A DNA stretch of 64,000 nucleotides from Acidobacteriota bacterium. Its GTDB lineage: Bacteria; Acidobacteriota; Terriglobia; Bryobacterales; Bryobacteraceae. Made by a program: the position numbers and the translations under genes. Under the pieces are notes generated by a model. That model was given only the letters and a program-made list of their open reading frames with translations. It made no database searches and had not been told where the DNA came from. Position 1 is the stretch's first letter. Every line of letters starts with the position of its first letter. Below, piece by piece: positions 16,181 to 25,588 of the stretch. The stretch covers positions 1 to 64,000 of the forward strand of contig JANXSF010000041.1 of NCBI GenBank assembly GCA_025352795.1, written 5' to 3'.

Positions 16181-16813
16181 TTATCGAAGACGATCATTGC
16201 GCGGTCCAAATTCGCTGTTCTTCCATGTTTCGTAAGTCTTCAGGCCTTCGACGCGTTTGACCTCTGCCATGCACGAACTGCATCTGAATGCTTGGCGCCT
16301 GGATTGGCAGCCATAAAGTCGGAAATGAAATTTATGTACCGGCCGTGTTCCAGCCTTAAGGGTCCGGATTTTGTTTGATTGAGAGTTAGGGACTGTTGGA
16401 CCAAGTCTCGATAGGTCAATTTCCCGCCTTCGGCCATTTGTTCTTCGCGCCACCGATTCAGGAGATACCGCGTTCCAGATTTGTGTGTGAAGCCAGGATC
16501 GATTTTCCTTGCCTCATGGATGATAAAGTCCTTAATGGTCGTGTTGCTCGTGTAATTGGTGATCGGGAGGTCCAACCGCAACCCGAGTTCGAAGTCGCGG
16601 ACTCCGTACTTTTTAGGTGAATTGTTTTGACGTTGAATCACGCCTGAAAGCAGCCATGTCCTGATGGCTTTCTCAAGCTGGTCTTTCATCATTGCGGAGG
16701 CGCGCTTGATCCCCAAATCTCGAGCAAAGGACTTCAGTTCGTCCAGCGTACCAATAACCGTTGTCGAACTGCTCTTCGGTCATTGTTCGCGTCAAGGGCT
16801 GCTTGTTTCCCAT
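16181..16813 (-). pseudogene. frameshifted SAP-domain protein (DUF6434-like)
   Basis: Read from ATG 16813, preceded by AAGGGA 6 nt upstream, the frame gives MTEEQFDNGYWYA and then runs out of phase. Removing one base at 16743/16744 joins it to DELKSFARDLGIKR, giving a normal SAP domain. The frame then runs through WLLSGVIQ and GTRYLLNRWREEQ to a stop at 16240. A second shift near 16262-16266 would bypass that stop and continue with VKRVEGLKTYETWK to 16181, which suits the end of the family better. The first shift is clear, the second probable. Either the gene is decayed or the assembly has two indels. An in-frame TTG makes a shorter frame (16240-16716) that lacks most of the SAP helix. Function unknown; SAP motifs bind nucleic acid. 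Confidence 0.75.
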
Positions 16814-17014
16814 ACGTATTCCCTTCTATGCTGCGCCCTCATCCCTACAGGACCGGGGCAAGATTCTTGAGTGTTGCTGATAAAAGGCGCGGTTTTCCGT
16901 TCCAGCCTTTCATGTCTAAGTCGCACTGGTTATCTCGTAAAGGGTCCTTTGTGCAATGATAAGGAGAAAATTTTTGGGAATAGCGCTGCCCAACATTGTA
17001 AAAAACTACGCATC
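16814..17014. other. intergenic region, 201 bp
   Basis: Divergent gap between the SAP-domain pseudogene and a putative lipoprotein. A plus-strand open frame begins at 16871 but its first 48 codons look non-coding. I see no clear promoter pair or RNA. Confidence 0.35.
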
Positions 17015-17542
17015 ATGAGTTCCGTCATAGTAGCAATCAACCGTACGCTCAAGTTGATTAGTCTTGCTCTTCCTCTTTGCTTGGTGTTTTTTGGATCCAC
17101 CTCATGCAAATCTCCCGCTGCTGCTCCTATCACAGAAGCGAAGTCTGCTGGCAGCATTATTAACAAAAAAGAAGGCACAATCGATTTGCAGCCCCTGATT
17201 CGCGCCAAATCCCTCCGATGCATATTCCCAGACATGGGGAACGATCCAATCAATTTCGATGCAATTTCAGTACCGGAAGGGAAGAGTTACGGTACAGCTA
17301 GGATAATTTCAATGTTTGCGGACAGCATCAATGTGGTCTCCCACCCCAGCGGGGGCTTCACGTTTTTGGAATTTCCTCCGGCGGGTTACGTCAACTTCAC
17401 CACAGTGTTTCCGGTTCTCAAAAATGAGCCCGATGCGCAGTTGATTGCTCCGGAGTTCTGGGCCGTTCATTCCCGTCACTCTGGATTTGCGAATACCATC
17501 CTGCCCCAACAATACATTGGAACCTGCACAATCTCAGAATAG
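17015..17542 (+). CDS. exported protein or lipoprotein, unknown function
   Basis: A 175-aa protein that I do not recognise. From ATG 17015 it has a basic start, a hydrophobic core (LISLALPLCLVFFG) and then STSC, a weak lipobox because the -3 residue is Ser and not Leu/Val. It may be a lipoprotein or simply secreted. The mature part has no known motif; it is beta-rich by appearance with one conserved-looking Cys in SLRCIFP and one in GTCTISE that may form a disulphide. An in-frame start at 16871 adds 48 residues that mask the signal peptide and is rejected. Confidence 0.6.
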   Translation: MSSVIVAINRTLKLISLALPLCLVFFGSTSCKSPAAAPITEAKSAGSIINKKEGTIDLQPLIRAKSLRCIFPDMGNDPINFDAISVPEGKSYGTARIISMFADSINVVSHPSGGFTFLEFPPAGYVNFTTVFPVLKNEPDAQLIAPEFWAVHSRHSGFANTILPQQYIGTCTISE

Positions 17543-17719
17543 GCTGATTGTTGTCCAGATTAAAGTGGCTCAGCATTCTGACATTACCTCATTTGACGAA
17601 AACACTTTTTGAAGTTGACAGAAAATATGGCGTCATGGGTGATGTGTACCGAAATGGGTAATTTTCGGAGGAGCCACAGAGATAAATCAACTTTTAGAAG
17701 CCAGTAAGAGCATGTAGGG
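17543..17719. other. intergenic region between convergent genes
   Basis: I see nothing assignable in this stretch. A short frame around 17670-17715 was considered as a gene remnant and not accepted. Confidence 0.3.
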
Positions 17720-18571
17720 CTAAGCTTTACGGGCGTCGAGACCGAAGTCCCGCTGCACCACGTCGTACCAGGCATCGTCGCTTAAAGCGTTCCAGTCAAC
17801 CCACTGCTCGTCAGTCATCGACGCTCTATAGTCGACGAACGGCGCTGCATTCGGACCGGGCAGGTGACGCAATTGCCAAGTGCCGCTCTCAATGACTTGG
17901 CGGATGGCAGTGGCGGTGGCATCGGGAGATATCGGGTTGGCCAGCGACGCGCGGAACAGGGCGGAAAATCGGTCCACCTGAGGATAGATTGATCGCGGTC
18001 CTTTGGCGATATCGTGGGCCATGCGGGTATCCTGAATACCCGGCTCTATCAGAGCAACTCTGATATTGAATGACTTTACTTCGCCGGCGAGCGCTTCACT
18101 GAACGCTTCCAGTGCGAACTTAGAAGCGCAATAGGCGCTGAACGGAGAATTGGCGATTCTGCCTGAGATCGATGAGACGTTCACAATGCAACCAGATTGG
18201 CGTTCACGCATTTGAGGAAGCAGGGCCTTTATGCAGCGTACCGCGCCAAAGCAGTTTGTGTTCATGACGGCGATCATGGAGGACATGGACAACTCCTCCA
18301 CTGATCCATGAATCTCGATGCCCGCATTGTTGACCAGCACGTCGATTGGTTCTGCGATGAGCTTGAAGCACGAACTCACGGATTCGTCCGAATCGACATC
18401 CAATGGTAAAATCTTGATCGGCAATTTCTGGTTTACGGCGGTCTCCTCAAGTTGCGGTGCCCGATCGGGATGACGCATGGTGGCAAAAACCTGGTGCCCC
18501 GCACGAGCGAGCTCGAGCGCAGTTGCAAAACCGATTCCCGAACTACAGCCGGTGACAATAACATTTGACAT
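17720..18571 (-). CDS. classical short-chain dehydrogenase/reductase
   Basis: A 283-aa NAD(P)-dependent oxidoreductase of the classical SDR family. The cofactor motif is TGCSSGIG (about residues 7-14), NNAGIE marks the central beta strand (about 86), and the catalytic Ser-Tyr-Lys is in NVSSISG and SAYCASKFALEAF (about 131-156). The substrate is not evident. The sequence resembles the subgroup of steroid- or retinol-type SDRs by its MRHP after strand two, which suggests NADP preference. TACAAT lies 6 nt before the ATG, so it is probably leaderless and transcribed alone. Confidence 0.9.
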   Translation of the reverse strand: MSNVIVTGCSSGIGFATALELARAGHQVFATMRHPDRAPQLEETAVNQKLPIKILPLDVDSDESVSSCFKLIAEPIDVLVNNAGIEIHGSVEELSMSSMIAVMNTNCFGAVRCIKALLPQMRERQSGCIVNVSSISGRIANSPFSAYCASKFALEAFSEALAGEVKSFNIRVALIEPGIQDTRMAHDIAKGPRSIYPQVDRFSALFRASLANPISPDATATAIRQVIESGTWQLRHLPGPNAAPFVDYRASMTDEQWVDWNALSDDAWYDVVQRDFGLDARKA

Positions 18572-18577
18572 TGGGAA

Positions 18578-18583
18578 ATTGTA
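18578..18583 (-). promoter_or_regulatory. -10-like box TACAAT before the SDR gene
   Basis: On the minus strand TACAAT ends exactly 6 nt before the ATG at 18571, the same spacing as at moeA, hicB, the VOC gene and the carboxypeptidase-regulatory-domain gene. Confidence 0.5.
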
Positions 18584-18675
18584 GCAAAAGAAAGGCCCAG
18601 CGTTGGAATCTTATTTGCGTCCCGAAATACCTAGGATTCAAGGCGGAAAACGCGATTGATGACAACAGTGGTTAC

Positions 18676-18689
18676 ACCGTCATGACGGT
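18676..18689. promoter_or_regulatory. 14-bp perfect palindrome ACCGTCATGACGGT
   Basis: A perfect 14-bp palindrome in the 208-bp gap upstream of the SDR gene, about 105 bp from its start codon. The size and symmetry suit a dimeric repressor operator. No regulator gene of that kind is adjacent. The rest of the gap shows nothing. Confidence 0.45.
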
Positions 18690-18779
18690 AGCGAGCAAGG
18701 CCAACTCTTTAGAAAAAGCATTGCCTACCACGGGACCATTGCTACAGAATGTCGATTGATTAAGTGCAGTGAAACGCCC

Positions 18780-19295
18780 TTAAGGCTTTTTGGGCATCGG
18801 CTGCCAGAGTTCAATTTTATTCCCATCCAGGTCATAGATCCAGGCAAAGCGACCGTAGGATTCATCCATTCGTTTGGCGTCAATTTTTACACCCTCTTGC
18901 TTTAGGCGGTCGAGCAAAGCATCCATATCGTCCACGATGTAGTTGACCATGAACGGTGCGGGGCTGGGATCGAAATAATCAGTGGACGCGGGAAAAACAG
19001 TCCAAACTGTGACGTGTTCCTTTTGCGGATCGGCGTGTTCGCGCCACGGAAGCATAGCGCCATGACCTTTATCCGCGAGTCCAAGATGCTTCGAATACCA
19101 TTCGCGCATCTGATCGCGGTTAGCGGATTTGAAAAAGACACCGCCGATTCCAAGGATGCGCCCGCGCTGCTCCACTTCGACAGGCGGCTTCGACTTTTCA
19201 GGTTGCTGAGATTCCACTTTTTGCCCTCCTTTTGAGCTGACCGAGATGAGCAACAGCGCGCCAAGCGCAATTGTGATCCAGGGTATTTTTTGCAT
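18780..19295 (-). CDS. secreted VOC-family (glyoxalase-like) protein
   Basis: A 171-aa protein with a signal peptide (WITIALGALLLISVSS) and a single vicinal-oxygen-chelate domain from about residue 48 (GIGGVFFKS) to the end (WIYDLDGNKIELWQP). One module of the beta-alpha-beta-beta-beta type is complete, with Glu in KIELWQP at the usual metal-ligand position. Most VOC proteins of this kind are cytoplasmic, so export is unusual. The reaction cannot be inferred. TATAAT lies 6 nt upstream of the ATG. It is divergent from the next gene, 101 bp away. Confidence 0.85.
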   Translation of the reverse strand: MQKIPWITIALGALLLISVSSKGGQKVESQQPEKSKPPVEVEQRGRILGIGGVFFKSANRDQMREWYSKHLGLADKGHGAMLPWREHADPQKEHVTVWTVFPASTDYFDPSPAPFMVNYIVDDMDALLDRLKQEGVKIDAKRMDESYGRFAWIYDLDGNKIELWQPMPKKP

Positions 19296-19301
19296 CTATG
19301 G

Positions 19302-19307
19302 ATTATA
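19302..19307 (-). promoter_or_regulatory. -10 box TATAAT before the VOC gene
   Basis: Consensus TATAAT on the minus strand, 6 nt before ATG 19295. It is the best match to consensus among the start-proximal boxes in the window. Confidence 0.6.
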
Positions 19308-19351
19308 TCCGTTTCGATTCGGGAGAAAACGGTTCGCTCAAAGCGCCATAA

Positions 19352-19368
19352 AGGAATGTGACATTCCT
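19352..19368. promoter_or_regulatory. 17-bp palindromic operator candidate
   Basis: AGGAATGT at 19352-19359 and ACATTCCT at 19361-19368 are exact complements around one G. The site covers the expected -35 position of the -10 box at 19385-19390, and also lies about 45 bp upstream of the VOC -10 box on the other strand. This placement is typical of a repressor or activator site. Confidence 0.55.
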
Positions 19369-19384
19369 ATCATCTGGAAGCGAG

Positions 19385-19390
19385 TATTAT
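19385..19390 (+). promoter_or_regulatory. -10-like box TATTAT
   Basis: TATTAT ends 6 nt before GTG 19397 and supports that codon as the start of the following gene, over the GTG at 19358. Confidence 0.45.
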
Positions 19391-19396
19391 GATGGG

Positions 19397-21058
19397 GTGC
19401 AACGTCTTTCAGCGACATTTCTGTTTCTTTCCTGTTTGACCTTCGGCCAGACTCCATCCACACCTGCATCCCGTTTGGACGGCGTTGTCACCGATGCATT
19501 GAGTGGTGCGCCGGTGCGCCGTGCGACCCTCACTCTTACCCCAACTCGGGGGAATGCAGGGACCATCATTGCGTCATCCGATGGTGACGGGAAGTTTTCA
19601 ATCACCGGCATTGCGGCAGGCGTCTACAAGCTGTTTCTGGAAAAATCAGGCTACTTGAATCAGGAATACGGTTCGAAGAACTATCAATTCGCTGGTGAGG
19701 CGATCACGCTGGGGGCGGGCGAAACAAAATCGGACTTGCAATTCAAGGCTATGAAGCAATCTGTGATTACGGGCAAAGTGATTGACGAAGATGGGGACCC
19801 AGTAACGCAATCATCCGTTTCAGCAATGCAAAAATCACGGTGGAACACCCGCAGTGGTGGAACCAACGGCAATACAAACGATATTGGCGAGTTCCGCATT
19901 GCCGGGCTCACGCCAGGTAAATACATTGTGGTTGCTAACTCCTTCAATCGCAGAATGAACCGTTCCACCACCGGCATGATTAACGGGGTGATGCGCACTA
20001 TTCGATCAAACGTGACGCAGCAACCGTCTGCGCAGGAAGAGGATTTTGCGCCAACGTTTTTCCCTTCGGCAAATGACGAAGCATCGGCTTCCGTCATCGA
20101 TATCCTTCCGGGCCAACAGATGGATAATATCGTGATTCGGATGCGGAAGATTGCAGTGTATAGCATCCGCGGAACAGCCCAGTATATTGGTTCCAAACCG
20201 CCGACGGAGCAAGGTGTGCAGGTGCAGTTGATCCCAAAGGATGCAGTAGCACTTTCCAAAGGATTTGGAGCTCGGCAAATTAGCACCATGCTTCAAAAAG
20301 ACGGAACATTCGAGTTTCAAGCAGTGGCCCCTGGGTCGTATAACGTTGTCGCTCTGCGACATGATCTGGCGCAATGGCCGTTGGGGTCCACGCCGATTGA
20401 TGTGCATGGCAATGTTGAAAATTTAGGGATCACGTTTGGAGATCCAGCTAAATTGGCGGTGGAAGTTATTTGGGAAGACAAAGAAGAAACCAAACCCGTC
20501 AATGGATACGTGATGCTTACATCCATAACCGTTGGCAATTTTGTAACGCCTACATTGATGGTCAAAGAAGGAAAGCTTCCGGTTACGGGTGTACCTGGGG
20601 GAACCTATTCGGCACAATTTCAATCCAGCGATGCGATGGCCTACGTGAAACAGGTAAGGGACAAATCAGGTACAGATCTTGGGCGTCAACTGACCATCGT
20701 TGAGAATACAAATCCGGAATTGACGTTGGTATTGAGCACCAAGATGGCTCGATTGGAAGGTTCGGTTTCAGCGGACGGCAAAGCGGCAGGCAATACGACG
20801 GTGGTGTTGTTTCCGGATGGGGAAAATCGCGGCAGCATGGGAAGGCTTCGGACATACAAGACGGATGCTGGTGGAAGATTCAAAATGGAACGAGTGGTGC
20901 CGGGATCGTATAAGCTTTTCGCGTTTGAAGAAGAGATTCCGGGTAACGTTTTTTTGAATGGTGCCCCACCGCAATTTCTTGAAAATAAGGGAACTGTGGT
21001 TACTGTGAAGGAAGAGTCCACGGAGAAGGTTGATTTGACCATTACGAAAGTAGAATAG
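19397..21058 (+). CDS. secreted protein with carboxypeptidase-regulatory-like domains
   Basis: A 553-aa exported protein with several carboxypeptidase-D regulatory-like (prealbumin-type) modules. From GTG 19397 the N-terminus reads as a signal peptide (QRLSATFLFLSCLTFGQ). Modules: about residues 25-110 (DGVVTDALSGAPVRRAT), about 120-190 (SVITGKVIDEDGDPV) and near the C-terminus (RLEGSVSADGKAAGNTTV), each ending in an element like GxYxLxF (GVYKLFLEKSG, GSYKLFAFEE). Proteins like this are very common in Acidobacteria, and their role is unknown; carbohydrate or surface binding is a guess. No TonB-dependent receptor barrel is attached. The in-frame GTG at 19358 lies inside the palindrome and is rejected. 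Confidence 0.82.
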   Translation: MQRLSATFLFLSCLTFGQTPSTPASRLDGVVTDALSGAPVRRATLTLTPTRGNAGTIIASSDGDGKFSITGIAAGVYKLFLEKSGYLNQEYGSKNYQFAGEAITLGAGETKSDLQFKAMKQSVITGKVIDEDGDPVTQSSVSAMQKSRWNTRSGGTNGNTNDIGEFRIAGLTPGKYIVVANSFNRRMNRSTTGMINGVMRTIRSNVTQQPSAQEEDFAPTFFPSANDEASASVIDILPGQQMDNIVIRMRKIAVYSIRGTAQYIGSKPPTEQGVQVQLIPKDAVALSKGFGARQISTMLQKDGTFEFQAVAPGSYNVVALRHDLAQWPLGSTPIDVHGNVENLGITFGDPAKLAVEVIWEDKEETKPVNGYVMLTSITVGNFVTPTLMVKEGKLPVTGVPGGTYSAQFQSSDAMAYVKQVRDKSGTDLGRQLTIVENTNPELTLVLSTKMARLEGSVSADGKAAGNTTVVLFPDGENRGSMGRLRTYKTDAGGRFKMERVVPGSYKLFAFEEEIPGNVFLNGAPPQFLENKGTVVTVKEESTEKVDLTITKVE

Positions 21059-21108
21059 ATTGTTGCCCTAGTGCCCGCCAACATGGTCCAATGGATGAAA
21101 CCCCACCC

Positions 21109-21113
21109 GGAGG
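21109..21113 (+). promoter_or_regulatory. ribosome binding site GGAGG deciding the carA start
   Basis: GGAGG ends 10 nt before the TTG at 21124. It lies inside the frame that would be translated from ATG 21091, so it favours the TTG start. Confidence 0.5.
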
Positions 21114-21123
21114 ACCAAGCGAG

Positions 21124-22269
21124 TTGAACAAAGCAATCCTCGCCCTGGAAGATGGAACAATCTTCGAGGGTAAGGCATTTGGTGCGTCCATTGAAAGAAG
21201 TGGCGAAGTAGTCTTCAATACTTCTATTACCGGCTATCAGGAAATCTTCACAGACCCTTCCTACTCCGGACAGATTGTTGTTCTCACTTATCCACAAATT
21301 GGCAACTACGGTGCCAATGAACAGGATTCCGAATCCAGTCAGCCATACATTGAAGGATTGGTGGTTCGCGACTTTTCGCCGAACACCAGCAACTGGCGAT
21401 CAGACGAATCTGCGGATCAGTTTCTGGCAAAGAATAATATTCCTGTTGCAGCTTCCATTGATACGCGAAAGTTGGTGAAACATCTGCGCACGCGTGGAGT
21501 GATGCGCGGTGTGTTGTCCACGGTGGAGAGCAATCCCGACACCTTAGTCCAGCGGGCGCGAGCCATTCCATCCATGGCCGGACTAGACCTGGCCACACGA
21601 GTTTCCACTTTGAAGCAGTATGAGTGGTCAAAGGGCGTGGAGCCATGTTCGCCTTCCGAACGACTGGCCCATGTGCGTACTTTAAAAGACGGCGAACAAC
21701 CGTTGCACGTGGTGGCTTACGATTACGGCATCAAACGGAATATTCTGCGCAGGCTTGTATCAAGCGGGTGCCGCGTGACGGTGGTGCCGTCGCTGACAAG
21801 TGCGGAAGACGTGCTTTCGCTCAATCCAGACGGTGTGTTTCTTTCAAACGGTCCGGGCGACCCGGAGCCTTTGGTTGCGCAGGCGGCGCAGATCAAAAAC
21901 CTGATCGGCAGAACTCCAGTATTCGGAATTTGCCTGGGACACCAGATGCTGGCATTGGCCTGCGGGGCGAAGACCTTCAAATTAAAGTTTGGCCATCGCG
22001 GCGGTAATCATCCGGTGATCAACCATCTGACGAAAAAGGTGGAAATCACGGCGCAAAATCATGGCTTCGCCGTGGACCCCGATTCGCTGAAAGCTAGCGA
22101 CGTGGAACTGACGCACGAGAATTTGAACGATCATACGCTGGAAGGATTTCGGCTGAAAAATGCTCCGGCTTTCTGCGTGCAATATCATCCGGAGGCTGCA
22201 CCGGGCCCGCACGATTCGCTTTACCTGTTCGACGATTTTATAACACTGATGCGCGAGCACAAACACTAA
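21124..22269 (+). CDS. carA: carbamoyl-phosphate synthase small subunit CarA
   Basis: CarA hydrolyses glutamine and passes ammonia to CarB to make carbamoyl phosphate for arginine and pyrimidines. The 381-aa product starts [18 protein letters not shown], the usual N-terminus, when read from TTG 21124. ATG 21091 would add 11 residues ([11 protein letters not shown]) unlike the family. The N-terminal CPSase domain has [16 protein letters not shown]. The class I glutaminase holds the nucleophile Cys in FGICLGHQ (about residue 267) and the His-Glu pair in [10 protein letters not shown]. It is 7 bp upstream of carB, so the two are co-transcribed. Confidence 0.95.
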   Translation: MNKAILALEDGTIFEGKAFGASIERSGEVVFNTSITGYQEIFTDPSYSGQIVVLTYPQIGNYGANEQDSESSQPYIEGLVVRDFSPNTSNWRSDESADQFLAKNNIPVAASIDTRKLVKHLRTRGVMRGVLSTVESNPDTLVQRARAIPSMAGLDLATRVSTLKQYEWSKGVEPCSPSERLAHVRTLKDGEQPLHVVAYDYGIKRNILRRLVSSGCRVTVVPSLTSAEDVLSLNPDGVFLSNGPGDPEPLVAQAAQIKNLIGRTPVFGICLGHQMLALACGAKTFKLKFGHRGGNHPVINHLTKKVEITAQNHGFAVDPDSLKASDVELTHENLNDHTLEGFRLKNAPAFCVQYHPEAAPGPHDSLYLFDDFITLMREHKH

Positions 22270-22276
22270 ACGTACA

Positions 22277-25200
22277 ATGCCCAGACGCAACGATATCCAC
22301 CGCATTATGATCATCGGTTCTGGCCCAATTATTATTGGCCAGGCTTGTGAATTCGATTATTCTGGAACCCAGGCGTGCAAGGCGCTAAGGGCTGATGGCT
22401 ATGAAGTTGTGTTGGTGAATTCCAACCCGGCCACCATTATGACAGACCCCGATTTGGCGGATCGAACGTATGTAGAACCGCTGCATCGGGACTATCTTGA
22501 AAAGATCATTGAGCGCGAGCGTCCCGACGCATTGCTGTCCACTGTGGGCGGGCAGACGGGCTTGAATCTGTCCATTGAATTGGCCGAAGCAGGCATTTTA
22601 GAAAAGTACGGCGTGGAACTAATTGGGGCCAAGATAGACGCCATCAAGAAAGCTGAAGATCGCTTGTTGTTCAAAGATGCGATGAAGAAAATCGGCTTGG
22701 AAACGCCGCAATCGCAATTGGTGAACAGTCTTCCTGGGGCGCTTAGGTTTGCTGAAAAAGTTGGATATCCGTTAATTCTACGGGCCAGTTTCACCATGGG
22801 TGGAAGCGGCGGCGGCATCGCTTATAATCGTGAAGATCTGGAAGCGATTTTGGCGCGTGGCTTGGATCTTTCTCCAGTGCATGAAGTGCTGATTGAAGAG
22901 AGCGTTTTGGGTTGGAAAGAGTTTGAGCTGGAAGTGATGCGAGACCAGGCAGACAACTGCATTATTGTCTGCTCCATTGAAAACTTTGATCCAATGGGAG
23001 TGCACACCGGTGATTCAATTACCGTTGCTCCCGTGCAAACATTGACGGATCGTGAATATCAAATGATGCGCGATGGAGCGCTGCGCTGCTTGCGGGAAAT
23101 CGGCGTGGATACAGGCGGTTCCAACGTGCAGTTCGCCATCAATCCAGTAGACGGGCGCATGGTGGTTGTGGAGATGAATCCGCGCGTGTCACGGTCGTCG
23201 GCATTGGCATCGAAGGCGACAGGATTTCCGATTGCCAAGATCGCGGCGAAGCTGGCGGTTGGATACAGACTGGACGAAATTCCGAACGACATTACGCGCT
23301 TAACGCCAGCCTGTTTTGAGCCGACCATCGATTACGTGGTGGTGAAAATTCCTCGCTGGCAATTTGAAAAGTTCCCTGGCTCTGATCCGACACTTGGCAC
23401 CCAAATGAAGTCGGTGGGTGAAGTGATGGCCATTGGGCGGACGTTCCAGGAGGCCCTGGGCAAAGGGATTCGCAGCTTAGAGACAGGGAAATCGGCGACC
23501 AAAGTGGACGCGATGGATGTGGCCTTGATCCCACAGAAACTCATCACACCAACGCCGGATCGTCTGAACTATATTCTGTTCGCAATGGAGCAGGGTTGGA
23601 CGGTGGAACAGATCCACGAGCATTGCCAGGTGGACCCCTGGTTCCTGAAGCAGTTGCTTGACCATGTGACGCTGACCATGCAAGTGGGCGCACTCAGCTT
23701 CGACACGATTGATAGCGAAACCATGAGGGAAGCCAAGCGTCGCGGCATTGCCGATACGACCATGGCCAGGCTATGGGGCAAGGATTCGCTGGAGATTCGT
23801 GTTAAGCGTAAGCAGTTGGGTGTGACGCCCAATTTCAGCCGCGTGGACACATGCGCAGCGGAATTTGAGAGCTTCACGCCCTACCTGTATTCGACGTATG
23901 AATCGGAGTGCGAAGCGGATGTTTCCAGTCGCAAGAAAGTAATTATTTTGGGCAGTGGGCCGAACAGAATTGGCCAGGGCATTGAGTTCGATTATTGTTG
24001 CTGCCATGCTTCGTACGCATTACAAGGCTTCGATCATGAATCGATCATGGTGAACTGCAATCCAGAAACGGTGTCGACAGATTACGATACTTCGGATCGA
24101 CTTTACTTCGAGCCGCTGACACTGGAAGACGTATTAAATATTTGTGATATTGAAAAGCCTGACGGTGTGATTGTTCAGTTCGGCGGACAGACTCCGTTGA
24201 ACCTGGCGCTTCCCTTGAAAGCCCAAGGCGTGCCGATTATCGGAACTGATCCTGAAAATATTGACTTAGCTGAAGATCGTAAACGTTTCGGAAAACTGCT
24301 GGTGGATTTAGGTATTCCCTGCCCCGAAAATGGCACGGCGACCAGTGTTGCAGAGGCTTGCGCAGTGGCTCGTCGTCTGGGATTCCCCGTGCTGATTCGC
24401 CCCAGCTACGTGCTGGGTGGACGGGCAATGGTGATTGCCTACGAAGAAGCCAGCGTGGAACGGTACATGAAAGAGGCCGTGGTATTTTCACAGGAACGGC
24501 CGGTGCTGATTGATCGCTTTTTGGAAGAGGCCGTTGAAGTGGACGTGGATTGCCTGTCTGATGGCACCGATGTGCTGATCGCCGGCATTATGGAACACAT
24601 TGAAGAAGCGGGGGTGCATTCCGGTGATAGTTCCTGCGTGCTGCCACCGTTTTCATTGAAAGATTCCGTGCGCCAGACGATTGAAAAATATTCCGTGAAG
24701 CTTGCTCTGGCACTGAATGTCATCGGCTTGATGAACGTTCAATACGCGATTAAAGATGGCAAAGTTTATGTGTTAGAAGTGAACCCACGGGCGTCACGAA
24801 CGGTGCCTTTTGTGAGCAAGGCTACAGGTGTGCCGCTTCCGAAAATTGCGGTGGGCTTGATGTTGGGGAAGAAGTTGAAGGACTTTGTTCATCTTACAGG
24901 CGGACGGATTTCGGGTGTTCTGCCGGTGCCTCAATACTTCGTAAAATCACCTGTGTTCCCGTTCAATAAGTTCATTGGAGTTGACCCGGTGTTGGGTCCG
25001 GAGATGCGTTCTACTGGCGAAGTAATGGGTGTTGGCGACAACTTCGGCGAGGCGTTTTCAAAGGCACAACTCAGTGCCGGTTCGCCGCTGCCAGATCATG
25101 GCATGGTGTTCATCAGCGTGAATGAACGGGATAAGAACGATGCCGTTGAGATCGCCAAAAAGTTCGCTGAGCTGGGTTATGAACTGGCAGCAACACGCGG

Positions 25201-25525
25201 CACGGCATCGGCTTTGACTGCGGCCGGGTTGAAATGCAAGACCGTGTTCAAGGTGAACGAAGGTCGTCCGAATGCAGTGGATTTATTGAAAGGTGGCCAA
25301 GTGCAACTGGCGATTTATACGACCACTGGTAGCCATTCGTTCAGCGATGAAAAGGCGTTACGACGGGCTGCGGTGGCATATCGGATTCCGTGCATCACGA
25401 CGATGAGCGCAGCGAAGGCAGCAGCGGAAGCGGCAGCGAGTAGACGTCGCGATCCGATCCGAGTGTGGAACTTGCAGGAGATCCACGCGGCTAATTCTTT
25501 GAAGGCCATTTTACCGGGTGAATGA
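22277..25525 (+). CDS. carB: carbamoyl-phosphate synthase large subunit CarB
   Basis: The 1082-aa large subunit phosphorylates bicarbonate and carbamate to give carbamoyl phosphate. It shows the standard duplicated architecture: an N-terminal half with [20 protein letters not shown] and an ATP-grasp domain ([27 protein letters not shown]), then a second half with [20 protein letters not shown] and another ATP-grasp domain ([18 protein letters not shown]). A methylglyoxal-synthase-like allosteric domain ends the protein ([18 protein letters not shown]-like [10 protein letters not shown]). The length is normal and no key residues are missing as far as can be seen. Confidence 0.97.
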   Translation: MPRRNDIHRIMIIGSGPIIIGQACEFDYSGTQACKALRADGYEVVLVNSNPATIMTDPDLADRTYVEPLHRDYLEKIIERERPDALLSTVGGQTGLNLSIELAEAGILEKYGVELIGAKIDAIKKAEDRLLFKDAMKKIGLETPQSQLVNSLPGALRFAEKVGYPLILRASFTMGGSGGGIAYNREDLEAILARGLDLSPVHEVLIEESVLGWKEFELEVMRDQADNCIIVCSIENFDPMGVHTGDSITVAPVQTLTDREYQMMRDGALRCLREIGVDTGGSNVQFAINPVDGRMVVVEMNPRVSRSSALASKATGFPIAKIAAKLAVGYRLDEIPNDITRLTPACFEPTIDYVVVKIPRWQFEKFPGSDPTLGTQMKSVGEVMAIGRTFQEALGKGIRSLETGKSATKVDAMDVALIPQKLITPTPDRLNYILFAMEQGWTVEQIHEHCQVDPWFLKQLLDHVTLTMQVGALSFDTIDSETMREAKRRGIADTTMARLWGKDSLEIRVKRKQLGVTPNFSRVDTCAAEFESFTPYLYSTYESECEADVSSRKKVIILGSGPNRIGQGIEFDYCCCHASYALQGFDHESIMVNCNPETVSTDYDTSDRLYFEPLTLEDVLNICDIEKPDGVIVQFGGQTPLNLALPLKAQGVPIIGTDPENIDLAEDRKRFGKLLVDLGIPCPENGTATSVAEACAVARRLGFPVLIRPSYVLGGRAMVIAYEEASVERYMKEAVVFSQERPVLIDRFLEEAVEVDVDCLSDGTDVLIAGIMEHIEEAGVHSGDSSCVLPPFSLKDSVRQTIEKYSVKLALALNVIGLMNVQYAIKDGKVYVLEVNPRASRTVPFVSKATGVPLPKIAVGLMLGKKLKDFVHLTGGRISGVLPVPQYFVKSPVFPFNKFIGVDPVLGPEMRSTGEVMGVGDNFGEAFSKAQLSAGSPLPDHGMVFISVNERDKNDAVEIAKKFAELGYELAATRGTASALTAAGLKCKTVFKVNEGRPNAVDLLKGGQVQLAIYTTTGSHSFSDEKALRRAAVAYRIPCITTMSAAKAAAEAAASRRRDPIRVWNLQEIHAANSLKAILPGE

Positions 25526-25543
25526 TCTCCAGAGTTGGGAAGC

Positions 25544-25565
25544 GGACAGGCCAGGAGGCCTATCC
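25544..25565. repeat. REP-like hairpin after carB
   Basis: GGACAGGCC and GGCCTATCC form a 9-bp stem with one mismatch around the loop AGGA. No T-run follows, so it is not a classic terminator; it looks like the GGACAGGC-type intergenic hairpins common in GC-rich soil bacteria. It is the only copy noticed in the window. Confidence 0.4.
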
Positions 25566-25588
25566 CACAAGGTTCCGAAATTGTGTAT

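Noticed and set aside
16871-17014. 48-codon N-terminal extension of the putative lipoprotein
   Set aside because: It would place the signal peptide far from the N-terminus; ATG 17015 gives a normal exported protein.
17640-17715. possible transposase or HTH remnant in the gap before the SDR gene
   Set aside because: Only a few residues are readable, with stops on both sides and no repeats or duplicated target.
21284-21646. 120-aa antisense frame inside carA
   Set aside because: Shadow of a highly conserved gene; proline- and arginine-rich with no motif.
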